From positions 186,001 through 250,000 of the forward strand of contig NZ_PVTT01000002.1 in the NCBI RefSeq assembly GCF_003003095.1: a DNA stretch of 64,000 nucleotides. Reading direction: 5' to 3'. The notes under the pieces are model-generated. The model saw only the letters and a list, made by a program, of their open reading frames with translations, made no database searches and was not told the origin of the DNA. Origin of the DNA: Hasllibacter halocynthiae. Its GTDB lineage: Bacteria > Pseudomonadota > Alphaproteobacteria > Rhodobacterales > Rhodobacteraceae. The position numbers and the translations under genes were made by a program. Positions 9,266-18,320 of the stretch are shown piece by piece (position 1 is the first letter of the stretch; each line of letters opens with the position of its first letter).

Positions 9266-9718
9266 TCATCCGACGGCCGCGAACGCCCGGCGCAGGACGG
9301 CCGCCAGCCATTCGGCATCCTGCGGGCCGAAGGCCGCGGGGCGGTCGCTGTCGATGTCGAGCACGCCGATCAGCGCGCCGGACCTGTCCCGGACGGGCAG
9401 GACGATCTCGGACCGGGTGGTGGACGAGCAGGCGATGTGGCCGGGAAAGGCGTCGACGTCCTCGACGACCTGCGCCTCCCCGGTGCGGGCGCAGGCGCCG
9501 CACACACCCCTGCCGAAGGGGATGGAAAGGCACCCGTGGCCGCCCTGGTAGGGCCCGATCTTCAGAAGGCCCGGCGCCACCACGCGGTAGAACCCCGTCC
9601 AGTCGAAGCGGGGGTCGGCATGGTGCAGCTCGCAGGCGACGGTCGCCATGACGGCGACGGCGTCCCCCTCGCCTTCGGTCAGCGCGTCGATGCGCGCGGC
9701 GATCTGGTCCCGGTCCAT
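9266..9718 (-). CDS. msrC: Free methionine-(R)-sulfoxide reductase (GAF domain)
   Basis: This 150-residue single-GAF protein should reduce free methionine-R-sulfoxide in the cytoplasm. The three redox cysteines of the family are all present at residues 63 (GGHGC), 73 (GRGVCGAC) and 97 (PGHIACSS); their spacing of 10 and 24 equals that of E. coli MsrC (84, 94, 118). Other landmarks are DWTGFYRV, EDVDAFPGHIAC and GVLDIDSDRPAAF. The ATG at 9716-9718 gives the normal length. It is divergent from the STAS gene at 9824, sharing a gap of about 105 bp. Confidence 0.92.
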   Translation of the reverse strand: MDRDQIAARIDALTEGEGDAVAVMATVACELHHADPRFDWTGFYRVVAPGLLKIGPYQGGHGCLSIPFGRGVCGACARTGEAQVVEDVDAFPGHIACSSTTRSEIVLPVRDRSGALIGVLDIDSDRPAAFGPQDAEWLAAVLRRAFAAVG

Positions 9719-9823
9719 GCCGGGGGGCCTAGCGCCGGAATGCGCGGCACGAAACCCGGAGGATTCGATCCTTCGGCGCCGTCGTTCACCGGATGGAAAG
9801 CTTTCGCCTGCCAGATGGGGGCC

Positions 9824-10147
9824 ATGAGGATAGACGCCCGCCAGTCCCCCGCCGGCACGGTCCTGACCGTGGACGCGCCCCGCATCGACGCCGCCGCGGC
9901 CGTAGCCTTCAAGGATGCCTTCCGCGCCTGCGTCGCCGGGGGCGACGGGCCGGTGATCCTCGATCTTGGGCGGGTCGAGTTCGTCGATTCCTCGGGCCTC
10001 GGGGCCGTGGTCTCGGCGATGAAGATGCTGGCGCCCCGGCGGCGGCTGGACCTCGCGGCGCTGCACCCGGCGGTGGACCGGGTCTTCCGCCTGACGCGCA
10101 TGGACAGCGTCTTCGCCATCCACGACCGTGCCCCCGCCGATGGCTGA
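9824..10147 (+). CDS. STAS-domain anti-sigma factor antagonist
   Basis: A 107-residue single STAS domain of the SpoIIAA/RsbV type. The phosphorylation motif is intact (VEFVDSSGLGAVVSAMK), so its Ser should be a target of a partner kinase. An ATG nine bases upstream (9815) is also possible, but the one at 9824 is preceded by a G-rich stretch at good spacing. The next gene, encoding an RsbW-type ATPase, overlaps its 3' end by eight bases, so the two are almost certainly co-translated and form a partner-switching pair. The sigma factor or other output controlled is not in the window, and neither is a PP2C-type phosphatase. Confidence 0.87.
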   Translation: MRIDARQSPAGTVLTVDAPRIDAAAAVAFKDAFRACVAGGDGPVILDLGRVEFVDSSGLGAVVSAMKMLAPRRRLDLAALHPAVDRVFRLTRMDSVFAIHDRAPADG

Positions 10148-10610
10148 GGATCCCCCCTTCACGCTGCGCCTCGTCCTGCGCGCCACCTCCGAGGAGGTGC
10201 GATCGGCCCTCGGGGCGGTGACGCGCTCGCTCGCCCGCCCGCCGGAGGAGCTGCAGCGCCTCGAGCTGGCGCTCGCCGAGGCCATGAACAACGTGGTCAA
10301 GCACGCCTACGACGCGCGGGGGGGCTGCATCGAGCTGGCCGTGACCTCCCTGCCTGACGGCACCCTCTGCGAGGTGCGGGATTCCGGCGCGGCGATGCCC
10401 GGCGGCGCCCCCCCCGAGGGAAGCCCCCCGACCGTGGACGGCGACCCTGAGACGCTGCCGGACGGCGGCTTCGGCTGGTTCCTCATCCGCAGCCTATCGC
10501 GCGACCTGCTCTACGAGCGGTGGGCCGAGCCGCCGCCGGGGCAGAACGTGCTGCGCTTCCGCATCGCGCCGGCCGAGGGAATCGCTTGCCGCCGGCGCCA
10601 GGAGCGGTAG
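10140..10610 (+). CDS. RsbW-type anti-sigma factor kinase (HATPase)
   Basis: The 156-residue protein has a GHKL ATPase fold: N box EAMNNVVKHAY at residues 47-57, G1 box VRDSGAAMPGG and G2 box DGGFGWFLIRSL. In the SpoIIAB/RsbW family such proteins phosphorylate the STAS partner and sequester a sigma factor or another target. The ATG at 10140 overlaps the STAS stop; a GTG twelve bases upstream is in frame but less likely. Small stand-alone kinases of this kind in Rhodobacterales can also act in pathways without a sigma factor. Ten bases separate it from the gamma-glutamyltransferase gene, so read-through transcription is likely. Confidence 0.87.
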   Translation: MAEDPPFTLRLVLRATSEEVRSALGAVTRSLARPPEELQRLELALAEAMNNVVKHAYDARGGCIELAVTSLPDGTLCEVRDSGAAMPGGAPPEGSPPTVDGDPETLPDGGFGWFLIRSLSRDLLYERWAEPPPGQNVLRFRIAPAEGIACRRRQER

Positions 10611-10619
10611 CCTCCCGCG

Positions 10620-12188
10620 ATGCGCGATTTCCACCTGCCTGGACGCTCGACCGTCCATGCCGACAACGGCATGTGCGCCACCTCTCACCCGCTCGCGGCC
10701 CTCGCGGCGGTCGACGTGCTGCGCGCGGGCGGCACCGCCGCCGACGCCGCCGTCGCCGCCGCCTTCCTCCTCGGGCTCTGCGAGCCGCAGATGACCGGCC
10801 CCGGGGGGGACATGTTCGCCCTCGTCAAGCCCGCCGGCACGCAGACGGTGCGCGCCCTCAACGGCTCGGGCCGCGGGCCCGCCGGCCTCGACCCTGCTGC
10901 GCTGCGCGCCTCGGGCCACGACGCCATGCCGCTGGACGCCGCCTGCTCGGTCACCATGCCCGGCGCGGTCGACGGCCTCGCCGCGCTGCACGCCGCCCAC
11001 GGCCGGCTGCCCTGGGCCGATCTCTTGGCCCCGGCGATCCGCGCCGCGCATGACGGCGTGCCCGTCGCGCCCCGCACCGCCGCCGACTGGCAGCAGGCCG
11101 CCGGCCGCCTGCAGGGCGCCGCCCGGGCGCAGTTCCTCGTGGACGGCGCCGCCCCGCGCGCGGGCATGCGCTTTCGCGACCCCAAGCAGGCCGCCCTTCT
11201 CGAGATCATCGCGCGCGAGGGGCGGGCGGGCTTCTACGAGGGCGCCGTCGCCGCCGACATCGTCGCGTCCCTGCGCGCCTTGGGCGGCACCCATGGCGAG
11301 GACGACCTCGCCGCCGTGCGCGCCACTTGGCACGAGCCGATCCAAGGACCCTACCGGGGGGCCGACCTGATCGAGCATCCGCCCTGCGGCCAGGGCGCGG
11401 CGGCGATCCTTCTGGCGCGCATCCTCGCGCGCTTCGACGTCGCCGCCCTCGACCCCCTCGGGCCGGAGCGGGTCCACCTCGAGGCGGAGGCGACCAAGCT
11501 CGCCTACGACGCGCGGGACCGTTTCGTAGCCGACGACGCGCCCGCGCATCGCCTGACGGACGAGGCGACCGCCGACGCGCTCGCCGCGCTGATCGATCCC
11601 GCCCGCGCCATGCCCGACGCGCGGGCGGCGACCGACGCGGTCCACAAGGACACCGTCTACCTCACCGTGGTCGACGCCGACCGGATGGCGGTGTCCCTGA
11701 TCTGCAGCATCTTCCACTCCTTCGGCGCGGGCCTCGCCTCGGATCGGTTCGGCGTCCTCTTCCAGAACCGCGGCGCGGGCTTCACCCTCGAGGAGGGGCA
11801 CCCCAACGAGGCCGCGCCCGGCCGGCGCCCCATGCACACGATCATCCCCGCCATGCTGGCGCGCGGCGGCCGCGTCGAGATGCCGTTCGGCGTCATGGGC
11901 GGCCAGTACCAGGCGGCGGGGCACGTGCGCTTCGCGTCGAACCTCCTCGACTTCGGCATGGACCCGCAGGAGGCGATCGACGCCCCCCGCGCCTTCGCGA
12001 CCGGGGGCGGGCTGCAGCTCGAACGCGGGTATCCCCCGAAGGTGCGCGACGCCCTCGCCGCCCTCGGCCACCGGATCGACGAGCCGCCCACCGCCATCGG
12101 CGGCGCGCAGGCCATCGTGATCGAGGCGAACGGCACTCTGACGGGGGCGTCCGACCCGCGCAAGGACGGCTGCGCGCTGGGATACTGA
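10620..12188 (+). CDS. Gamma-glutamyltransferase family protein
   Basis: The 522-residue protein belongs to the N-terminal nucleophile family that hydrolyses or transfers gamma-glutamyl groups, for example from glutathione. Early landmarks are TSHPLAALAAVDVLRAGGTAADAAVA and MTGPGGDMFA. The autoprocessing Thr, which becomes the nucleophile of the small subunit, is probably Thr345 in HKDTVYLTVVD; classic GGTs read GTTHLSVVD, so the flank differs. The small-subunit region continues with SFGAGLASDRFGVLFQNRG and MHTIIPAML. No signal peptide is seen, whereas E. coli GGT is periplasmic. This cytosol-type group could instead act on other gamma-glutamyl or cephalosporin-acylase-like substrates. Confidence 0.88.
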   Translation: MRDFHLPGRSTVHADNGMCATSHPLAALAAVDVLRAGGTAADAAVAAAFLLGLCEPQMTGPGGDMFALVKPAGTQTVRALNGSGRGPAGLDPAALRASGHDAMPLDAACSVTMPGAVDGLAALHAAHGRLPWADLLAPAIRAAHDGVPVAPRTAADWQQAAGRLQGAARAQFLVDGAAPRAGMRFRDPKQAALLEIIAREGRAGFYEGAVAADIVASLRALGGTHGEDDLAAVRATWHEPIQGPYRGADLIEHPPCGQGAAAILLARILARFDVAALDPLGPERVHLEAEATKLAYDARDRFVADDAPAHRLTDEATADALAALIDPARAMPDARAATDAVHKDTVYLTVVDADRMAVSLICSIFHSFGAGLASDRFGVLFQNRGAGFTLEEGHPNEAAPGRRPMHTIIPAMLARGGRVEMPFGVMGGQYQAAGHVRFASNLLDFGMDPQEAIDAPRAFATGGGLQLERGYPPKVRDALAALGHRIDEPPTAIGGAQAIVIEANGTLTGASDPRKDGCALGY

Positions 12189-12437
12189 GGCCGGTCGCCC
12201 CCGCCCCGGAACCCGCCGCTCGGGCCAGGCGCGCCCCGGCCCGGGCGGCGCAGGCCCCGCCCGCCTCGCCGAAGGACCATCCCCGAGGCGGAGCACGAAG
12301 GGCCGCGTCGCCGGCCCCGCGGCGCGACCGAAAGCCTTCGCGCCGCACGGGTACGGGCGCGGGCGGCGCGGCGGGCGGGTGCCTTCCCGCGATCCCGGGG
12401 CGCCGCCCAAGCGGACGGACCCCGACCGCGCGGGGCG

Positions 12438-12764
12438 CTAGTTCAGCGCGGACCCCAGCCGGTAGCTCCGCCCGTCGAAAGGCCCGAAGAGGTCCGCGAC
12501 GTCCGGATGGCCCACCGGCCCGGCCGCCTCGTCGCGCACGAGGTTCTGCTCGGAGACGTAGGCCACGTAGTAGTCCCGCTCGTTCTCGGCGAGAAGGTGG
12601 TAGAAGGGCTGGTCCTTCCGGGGGCGCCGCGCCTCCGGGATGGCGGCGTACCACTCCTCCGTGCTGGCGAAGACCGGGTCGACGTCGAAGATCACGCCCC
12701 GGAACGGATGGTTGCGGTGGCGGACGACCTGCCCGATGGCGTACTTGGCTTGCGAGGTCAGCAT
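12438..12764 (-). CDS. hspQ: Heat shock protein HspQ
   Basis: The 108-residue product matches the YccV/HspQ family from its start (AKYAIGQVVRHRNHPFRGVIFDVDP) through DQPFYHLLAENERDYYVAYVSEQNL to a C-terminal FGPFDGRSYRLG. In enterobacteria HspQ binds hemimethylated DNA and acts as a specificity factor for the Lon protease; either role here is inferred from the family. The ATG at 12762-12764 gives the normal start. It is divergent from the AEC transporter and converges on the gamma-glutamyltransferase gene across 250 bp of GC-rich DNA in which no clear terminator was found. Confidence 0.92.
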   Translation of the reverse strand: MLTSQAKYAIGQVVRHRNHPFRGVIFDVDPVFASTEEWYAAIPEARRPRKDQPFYHLLAENERDYYVAYVSEQNLVRDEAAGPVGHPDVADLFGPFDGRSYRLGSALN

Positions 12765-12836
12765 GGTGGGGAACGCCCCTAGAAGGCGGCCCGCGCGCTG
12801 TCCATGGCGCGCCGGGGCACGGACGGGAAACACTGC

Positions 12837-13742
12837 GTGAACGAACTCCCCGGCGAGATCGCCGCCGCCATCCCCGCCGTCGCGGCCATCGTCGCGCCCG
12901 TCCTCGCGCTGGCCGCCACCGGGTGGCTCTGGGTGCGGGCGGGCTGGGACTATCCCCTGGCCTTCGTGACGCGGCTGGCGATGACGCTGGCCCTGCCCTG
13001 CCTGATCTTCACCGCCCTCGTCCGGACCCAGGTCGAGCCCGCCGCCCTCGCCGCGCTGACCCTGGCGAGCCTCGCGGCCTATGGCGGGGTGCTCGCGGCC
13101 TTCTGGGCGATCGGGGCGGCGCTCGGGCTCGACCGGCGGACCTTCCTGCCCGCGCTCGCCTTCGGGAACACGGGCAACCTCGGCCTGCCGCTCGCGCTCT
13201 TCGCCTTCGGCGAGACGGGGCTGCAGCTCGCCGTGGTGGTGTTCGCGGTGATGGTGGTGCTCTCGTTCACGGCGGGGGTCTGGCTCGTGGCGGGCGGCGG
13301 CCCGCCCGGACGGGCGCTGCGCGAGCCGCTGGTCGCCGCGACGCTCCTCGGGGCGCTCTTCCTCTGGCGGGGCTGGGACCTGCCCGCCCCCGCGATGGCG
13401 ACGCTGGACCTTCTGGGGCAGCTCGCGATCCCGCTCATGCTGATCACGCTGGGGGTCGCGGTCGCGCGGCTGAGGCCCGCCGGGATCGGCCGGTCGCTCG
13501 CGCTCTCGGTGCTCAAGCTCGTCCTGTGCACCGCCGTCGCCTGGGCCGCGGCATCCGCCTTCGGGCTGGGGCCGACGGCCTCCGCGGTGCTCGTGGTGCA
13601 GATCGGCACGCCGGTCGCCGTGACCTCCTACATGCTGGCGCTGAAATATGGCGCCGACGCCGAGGCGGTGGCCGGCCTCGTCGTGACCTCGACGCTCCTT
13701 TCCGTCGCGGCGTTGCCTCTGATCCTCGCCGTGCTGATTTGA
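12837..13742 (+). CDS. AEC-family transporter
   Basis: An integral membrane protein of about 301 residues with roughly ten hydrophobic segments, belonging to the auxin efflux carrier family. Typical features are LPCLIFTALVRT in the first third, FGNTGNLGLPLALFAFGE, and VVQIGTPVAVTSYMLA near the end. Bacterial members move small organic acids such as malonate or malate; the substrate here is unknown. The GTG at 12837 (VNELPGEIAAAIP) starts just before the first membrane helix; an upstream ATG at 12804 would add eleven charged residues and lacks a ribosome site. It is divergent from hspQ. Confidence 0.88.
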   Translation: MNELPGEIAAAIPAVAAIVAPVLALAATGWLWVRAGWDYPLAFVTRLAMTLALPCLIFTALVRTQVEPAALAALTLASLAAYGGVLAAFWAIGAALGLDRRTFLPALAFGNTGNLGLPLALFAFGETGLQLAVVVFAVMVVLSFTAGVWLVAGGGPPGRALREPLVAATLLGALFLWRGWDLPAPAMATLDLLGQLAIPLMLITLGVAVARLRPAGIGRSLALSVLKLVLCTAVAWAAASAFGLGPTASAVLVVQIGTPVAVTSYMLALKYGADAEAVAGLVVTSTLLSVAALPLILAVLI

Positions 13743-13814
13743 TCCCACTTCCCGCGGGCCGACGCTGCGGGTTACGGTTCCGGGGCGACATGCGAAGACG
13801 AAGCGAGGCGGGCC

Positions 13815-14399
13815 ATGAGCAGACCCATCCGCGCCCTGATCCTGATGCTGCTGGTGGCTTCCTGCGGCTCGTCGGACTACTCGGCGCCCCGGAACCTGGA
13901 CGACGCCTGCGCCATCGTCGCGCAGCGGCCGCACTACCTCTCCGCGATGCAGCGGGCCGAGCGGACCTGGGGCGTCCCGGTCCCCGTGCTGATGGCCATG
14001 ATCCACCAGGAGAGCCGCTTCATCGGCAACGCCCGCACGCCGTTCCGCTACCGGCTGGGCGTCATCCCGGTCGGGCGGCAGTCGTCCGCCTACGGCTACA
14101 GCCAGGCGCTGGACGGCACCTGGGAGGAATACGTCGCCGAGCGAGGCGGGCGCAGCGCCCGGCGCGACGACATCCGCGACGCGACCGACTTCATGGGCTG
14201 GTACATGGACGAGAGCCGGCGCCGCCTGGGAATCCCCCTCTCGGACGCCCGCCGCCAGTACCTCGCCTACCACGAGGGGCGCACGGGCTACCGGCGGGCG
14301 TCCTACAACGCCAAGCCCTGGCTCCTGGCGGTGTCGTCGCGCGTGGCCTCCCGCGCGACGACCTACGAGGGCCAGCTGATCGCCTGCCGCCGCCGCTGA
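13815..14399 (+). CDS. SLT-domain lipoprotein (putative lytic transglycosylase)
   Basis: The 194-residue protein has a lipoprotein signal (MSRPIRALILMLLVASC, lipobox VASC), so it should be anchored in the outer or inner membrane facing the periplasm. The SLT-type catalytic motif is MAMIHQESRFIGNA, whose Glu would cleave the glycan strand of peptidoglycan, followed by SAYGYSQALDGTWEEYV and YLAYHEGRTGYRR. The family is compact and lacks LysM or other binding domains. The ATG at 13815 follows cgaagcgaggcgggcc. It converges on lolA with a 38-bp gap. Confidence 0.9.
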   Translation: MSRPIRALILMLLVASCGSSDYSAPRNLDDACAIVAQRPHYLSAMQRAERTWGVPVPVLMAMIHQESRFIGNARTPFRYRLGVIPVGRQSSAYGYSQALDGTWEEYVAERGGRSARRDDIRDATDFMGWYMDESRRRLGIPLSDARRQYLAYHEGRTGYRRASYNAKPWLLAVSSRVASRATTYEGQLIACRRR

Positions 14400-14437
14400 C
14401 CGCCGCGCGGATGCGGCGGCGGGGCGCGAGGCGCCGG

Positions 14438-15049
14438 TCAGCCCGCGAACTCGGCGCGCGCGCGGTCGATCGAGAAGCGCGAGGTGGGATGGGCCATGCC
14501 CGTGGCGAAGTCGTTCAGGATCACGGTCGTCCGCTCGCCGTTCCCGTTCGTCACGACCCATTGCCGCAGCGCGACCGGGTTCTCCGAGAACACGAGCTGG
14601 ATGTTGCCGTATTCGGGATGCCGCGGGTCCTGCGCCGTCACGGTGGTGAGCGTGCCGTCCGAGACGTGGTTCGTGACCATCCCCGCGCGGCTCAGGTCGA
14701 CCGTGTCCTGCAGGATGATCGACAGCGGCGTCTCCTGCAGCGGATAGGTCTCGCCGCGGGCGTTGCCCCGCGCGTCGAGGATGACGACCTGCCCGCCGCC
14801 CGCGACGACGAGCTGCCGCTCGGGGGGGGCGTACTCGAAGCGCACGCGGCCCGGCCGCTGGATGTAGACCGTCCCGGTCGAGATGGACTGGTCGTCGTTG
14901 ATCTGGGTGAACCCGCCCTGCGCCGTGCGGAAGGAGTTGAAGTACTGGCTTATCTCGCCCAGCGAGGCTTCGGCCGCGGCGGGCGCGGCCCCCAGGGCGA
15001 GAAGCGGCGCGGCCAGGAGGCCGGCCAGGATCGTTCGGCGGTTGGTCAT
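14438..15049 (-). CDS. lolA: Outer-membrane lipoprotein carrier LolA
   Basis: LolA ferries lipoproteins across the periplasm from LolCDE to the outer membrane. The 203-residue product has a twin-arginine-flavoured signal (MTNRRTILAGLLAAPLLALG) and the family pattern ISQYFNSFRTAQGGFTQIN, GTVYIQRPGRVRFEYAPPE, VVILDARGN and YPLQETPLSIIL. The length is normal. Following ftsK on the same strand is the usual order in this bacterial group. The genes between are separated by more than 100 bp, so lolA may have its own promoter. Confidence 0.94.
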   Translation of the reverse strand: MTNRRTILAGLLAAPLLALGAAPAAAEASLGEISQYFNSFRTAQGGFTQINDDQSISTGTVYIQRPGRVRFEYAPPERQLVVAGGGQVVILDARGNARGETYPLQETPLSIILQDTVDLSRAGMVTNHVSDGTLTTVTAQDPRHPEYGNIQLVFSENPVALRQWVVTNGNGERTTVILNDFATGMAHPTSRFSIDRARAEFAG

Positions 15050-15169
15050 GCGTGTGCCCCTCTTGCGGTCGGTGCCCGTGTGGCACCCGATATGGGGTGC
15101 ATCGGCCGAACGCCCAGCGTCACGACATGACGACCCGGCGCCGGGCCGCCGACATGGGGTTGCGCCGCG

Positions 15170-15295
15170 CTACTCGAAGCAGCGGGCGGCCGGCTTGCAG
15201 GGCGCGTGGGTCGCGTCCCTGGCCTTGCCGGCGGGCTTGTCCGCGGCGGGCTTGCGGGTCTGCCCGAAGCGGTCGGGGTCGGTCTGGAAGGACAT
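15170..15295 (-). CDS. Small hypothetical protein (41 residues)
   Basis: A short frame between ftsK and lolA on their strand encodes a Lys- and Ala-rich peptide beginning MSFQTDPDRFGQTRK and ending KPAARCFE, with two cysteines in the last ten residues. It has no signal peptide or membrane segment. The ATG is preceded by ccctggcc, a poor ribosome site. I do not recognise the family, and coding status is uncertain. Confidence 0.35.
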   Translation of the reverse strand: MSFQTDPDRFGQTRKPAADKPAGKARDATHAPCKPAARCFE

Positions 15296-15495
15296 GGGCC
15301 AGGGCCTCGTCGATCGTTCGTTGCCCGGAAAACGCGGTGCCCCGTGGGACCGGTTCCCCGCGGCCTCTCCGGACGGCCCCGCGGGGGCGGGACCGCCCCC
15401 CGATCCCACACCGATTCGGGCGCCGGGGCGAAGTCGCGTCTGCCATGTCGGCGCGGCATCCTTCCGCGCTGCGGACTTCCGGCCACGCCCCGGCC

Positions 15496-18309
15496 CTATT
15501 GCGGCTCGGGGACCAGGACCTCGCGCTTGCCCACGTGGTTCGAGGCCGAGACCACGCCCTCGTCCTCCATCCGCTCCACGAGGCGCGCGGCCTTGTTGTA
15601 GCCGATCCCGAGCTTGCGCTGGATGTAGGAGGTGGACGCCTTGCGGTCCTTCACCGCGATCTGCACCGCCTGATCGTAGAGCTGGTCCTCCGCGTTGCCT
15701 GAGTTGCCGAGGCCCAGCACCTCGTCGATCGAGGTCCCGCCCCCGCCCTCGGCCGGCGCCTCCTCGGGGCCGTCCTGCACGCCCGAGACGTAGTCGGGCG
15801 GCCCGAACTGCTTGAGGAAGTTGACGATCTCCTCGACCTCCTCGTCCGAGCAGAACGGCCCGTGGATGCGCGTCACCTTCCCGCCGCCCGCCATGTAGAG
15901 CATGTCGCCCTGCCCCAGCAGCTGCTCGGCCCCCATCTCGCCCAGGATGGTGCGCGAATCGATCTTCGAGGTGACCTGGAAGGAGATGCGGGTCGGGAAG
16001 TTGGCCTTGATCGTGCCGGTGATGACGTCGACCGAAGGGCGCTGCGTCGCCATGATGAGGTGGATGCCCGACGCTCGCGCCATCTGCGCGAGGCGCTGGA
16101 TGCAGGCCTCGATCTCCTTGCCGGCGACCATCATCAGGTCGGCCATCTCGTCCACGACGACGACGATGTAGGGCATGGCCTTGGGCTCGATCACCTCGGT
16201 CTCGAACACCGGATCGCCCGTCTCGTCGTCGAAGCCGGTCTGGACGGTGCGCTCGAACATCTCGCCACGGGCCAGCGTCTCGCGCACGCGGCCGTTGTAG
16301 CCCTCGATGTTCCGCACGCCCATCTTGGACATCTTGCGGTAGCGGTCCTCCATCTCGCCCACGACCCATTTCAGGGCGACCACGGCCTTCTTCGGGTCCG
16401 TGACGACGGGCGACAGCAGGTGCGGGATGCCGTCGTAGACGCTGAGCTCCAGCATCTTTGGGTCGATCATGATCAGCCGGCACTCCTCCGGCGTCAGCCG
16501 GTAGAGCAGCGAGAGGATCATCGTGTTGATCGCCACCGACTTGCCCGACCCGGTCGTCCCCGCGATCAGGAGGTGGGGCATCTTGGCGAGGTTGGCGACC
16601 ACCGGCTCGCCGCCGATGTCCTTGCCCAGCGCCAGCGGCAGGCGCGTCTGCGCGTCGCCGTAGTCGCGCGCCGACAGGATCTCGCGCAGGACGCACATCT
16701 CGCGGTTCTCGTTGGGCAGCTCGATCCCGATCACGCTGCGCCCGGGCACGGTGCTGACCCGCGCGGCCAGCGCCGACATCGACCGCGCGATGTCGTCCGC
16801 CAGCCCGATCACGCGGGACGCCTTCAGCCCCGGCGCGGGCTCCAACTCGTACATGGTGACGACGGGTCCGGGGCGGACGCTCACGATCTCGCCCTTCACG
16901 CCGTAGTCGTCGAGCACGGATTCGAGCATCCGCGCGTTCTCCTCCAGCGCCTCCTCCGAGAGGACGTGCCGGGTGACCGTCGCCGGGTCGCGCAGCAGAT
17001 CCATGGGCGGGGTCTCCACCGCGTCCCCTTCGCCTCCGGCCGCCGGGGCTGGCGCGGAAGGGGGCCTCGCCGCGGCGCGCACGCGGGCGGCCGGCTTCGG
17101 CGCGGGCGCCTCGGCGGCGGGCGCCGTCCCGGCGTGGCGGAAGGTGGGAACCCCCGCCCCCCCGGCCGCGGCGCCGGCGTCCTCCTCCTCGGGCGCGGGC
17201 GGGATCGAGGGGGGCATGGCGGCCGCGGCGCGGGCCGTCAGGCGCGGCTGCGGGCGCGCCTCCAGCACGATGGGCCGGCGCACGCGCGACTTGATCGCCT
17301 CGCCGATGCGGGCCTTCAGCCGGTCCTCGCCCCCCGCCGCGCCGGAAGGGGGGAGGCGGGGCTCGTCGTCGATCACCTCGTCGTCCATCGGGCCGCTGCC
17401 GGGCAGCCCCGGCAAGCCCGGGGCGGCGCCCCCCTCCTCCGGGGCGGCGTGCGCGTCGGCCTCGTCCGGCGAAGCCCGCCAGCCCCGGCGGGCGACGCCA
17501 GCGCGTCCCGGAACGGGCTCCCCCGCCGCGCCGCGCCCGCGCGCCGCATCCTCGGGGGCGGGCGCGGCGCGGCGGGCGGCCTCGGCCCGGGCCTCCCTTC
17601 GCGCGGCGTGCCCGTCGACGGCCACGCGCGCGGCCCGCGCCGTGCCCCTGGCGGCCCCCGCGCCCGCCCGCGCGAGCAGCCGCACCGCCTGGTCGTAGCA
17701 GAGGATCACGCTGACCGCCCCCGTCCGGGCGAGCCACCGCAGCTCGCCCCGGTCGAAGCCCGTCGCCTTCAGCCCGCAGAACGCCAGCGCCCCCAGCGAC
17801 AGGATCCCGACCAGCGGCACCCCGACGGCGAAGGGCAGCGGGATGGCGTTCAGCAGCGCGCCCAGCGCGGTGTCCCCGAAGATGCCGCCCATGCCGAAAT
17901 CGTGCGCCCAGCCCGCGCCCTTGGGCAGCGTGGCCAGGTGGACCACCGCGGCGAGCAGCGCGAACGGCGCCCAGAGGGCGCGGCGCAGCATCCGGTCCTC
18001 GCCCCGGTGCAGCGCGAGGCGCACCCCCGCCGCCAGCGGCACGAGGGCCAGCACCAGCGAGCCGCGCCCGAAGAGGACGTGCAGCGGCGAGGCGGCCGAC
18101 GCCCCCGCCGCCCCGAGCCAGTTCGCGATCGGCGCGTCCGACGCCGAGAGCCAGCCCGGATCGGCCGGAGAATAGCTGGCGAGCGCGGCCAGCAGCAGCG
18201 CCCCCGCCCCCGCGAGGCCCAGCCCCAGCAGCTCCACGCCCCGGCGCTCGATCGCCTCGCTGACGTGGCGGTCCAACAGCGGATCGCGCTCCCTCGAGGT
18301 CATGGCCAT
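15496..18309 (-). CDS. ftsK: DNA translocase FtsK
   Basis: FtsK pumps DNA at the division septum and promotes chromosome dimer resolution at dif. The 937-residue protein has four or five hydrophobic N-terminal segments up to about residue 190, an Ala/Pro/Glu-rich linker, then the motor: the alpha part with [15 protein letters not shown], the Walker A motif GTTGSGKS, Walker [13 protein letters not shown], and [19 protein letters not shown]. The C-terminal gamma winged helix that reads KOPS ends the protein ([25 protein letters not shown]). The start MAMTSRERD at 18309 follows aggaaggg; a second ATG six bases on is possible. It lies 11 bp after the aminotransferase stop, so the two are probably co-transcribed. 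Confidence 0.96.
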   Translation of the reverse strand: MAMTSRERDPLLDRHVSEAIERRGVELLGLGLAGAGALLLAALASYSPADPGWLSASDAPIANWLGAAGASAASPLHVLFGRGSLVLALVPLAAGVRLALHRGEDRMLRRALWAPFALLAAVVHLATLPKGAGWAHDFGMGGIFGDTALGALLNAIPLPFAVGVPLVGILSLGALAFCGLKATGFDRGELRWLARTGAVSVILCYDQAVRLLARAGAGAARGTARAARVAVDGHAARREARAEAARRAAPAPEDAARGRGAAGEPVPGRAGVARRGWRASPDEADAHAAPEEGGAAPGLPGLPGSGPMDDEVIDDEPRLPPSGAAGGEDRLKARIGEAIKSRVRRPIVLEARPQPRLTARAAAAMPPSIPPAPEEEDAGAAAGGAGVPTFRHAGTAPAAEAPAPKPAARVRAAARPPSAPAPAAGGEGDAVETPPMDLLRDPATVTRHVLSEEALEENARMLESVLDDYGVKGEIVSVRPGPVVTMYELEPAPGLKASRVIGLADDIARSMSALAARVSTVPGRSVIGIELPNENREMCVLREILSARDYGDAQTRLPLALGKDIGGEPVVANLAKMPHLLIAGTTGSGKSVAINTMILSLLYRLTPEECRLIMIDPKMLELSVYDGIPHLLSPVVTDPKKAVVALKWVVGEMEDRYRKMSKMGVRNIEGYNGRVRETLARGEMFERTVQTGFDDETGDPVFETEVIEPKAMPYIVVVVDEMADLMMVAGKEIEACIQRLAQMARASGIHLIMATQRPSVDVITGTIKANFPTRISFQVTSKIDSRTILGEMGAEQLLGQGDMLYMAGGGKVTRIHGPFCSDEEVEEIVNFLKQFGPPDYVSGVQDGPEEAPAEGGGGTSIDEVLGLGNSGNAEDQLYDQAVQIAVKDRKASTSYIQRKLGIGYNKAARLVERMEDEGVVSASNHVGKREVLVPEPQ

Positions 18310-18320
18310 CCCGTCCCTTC

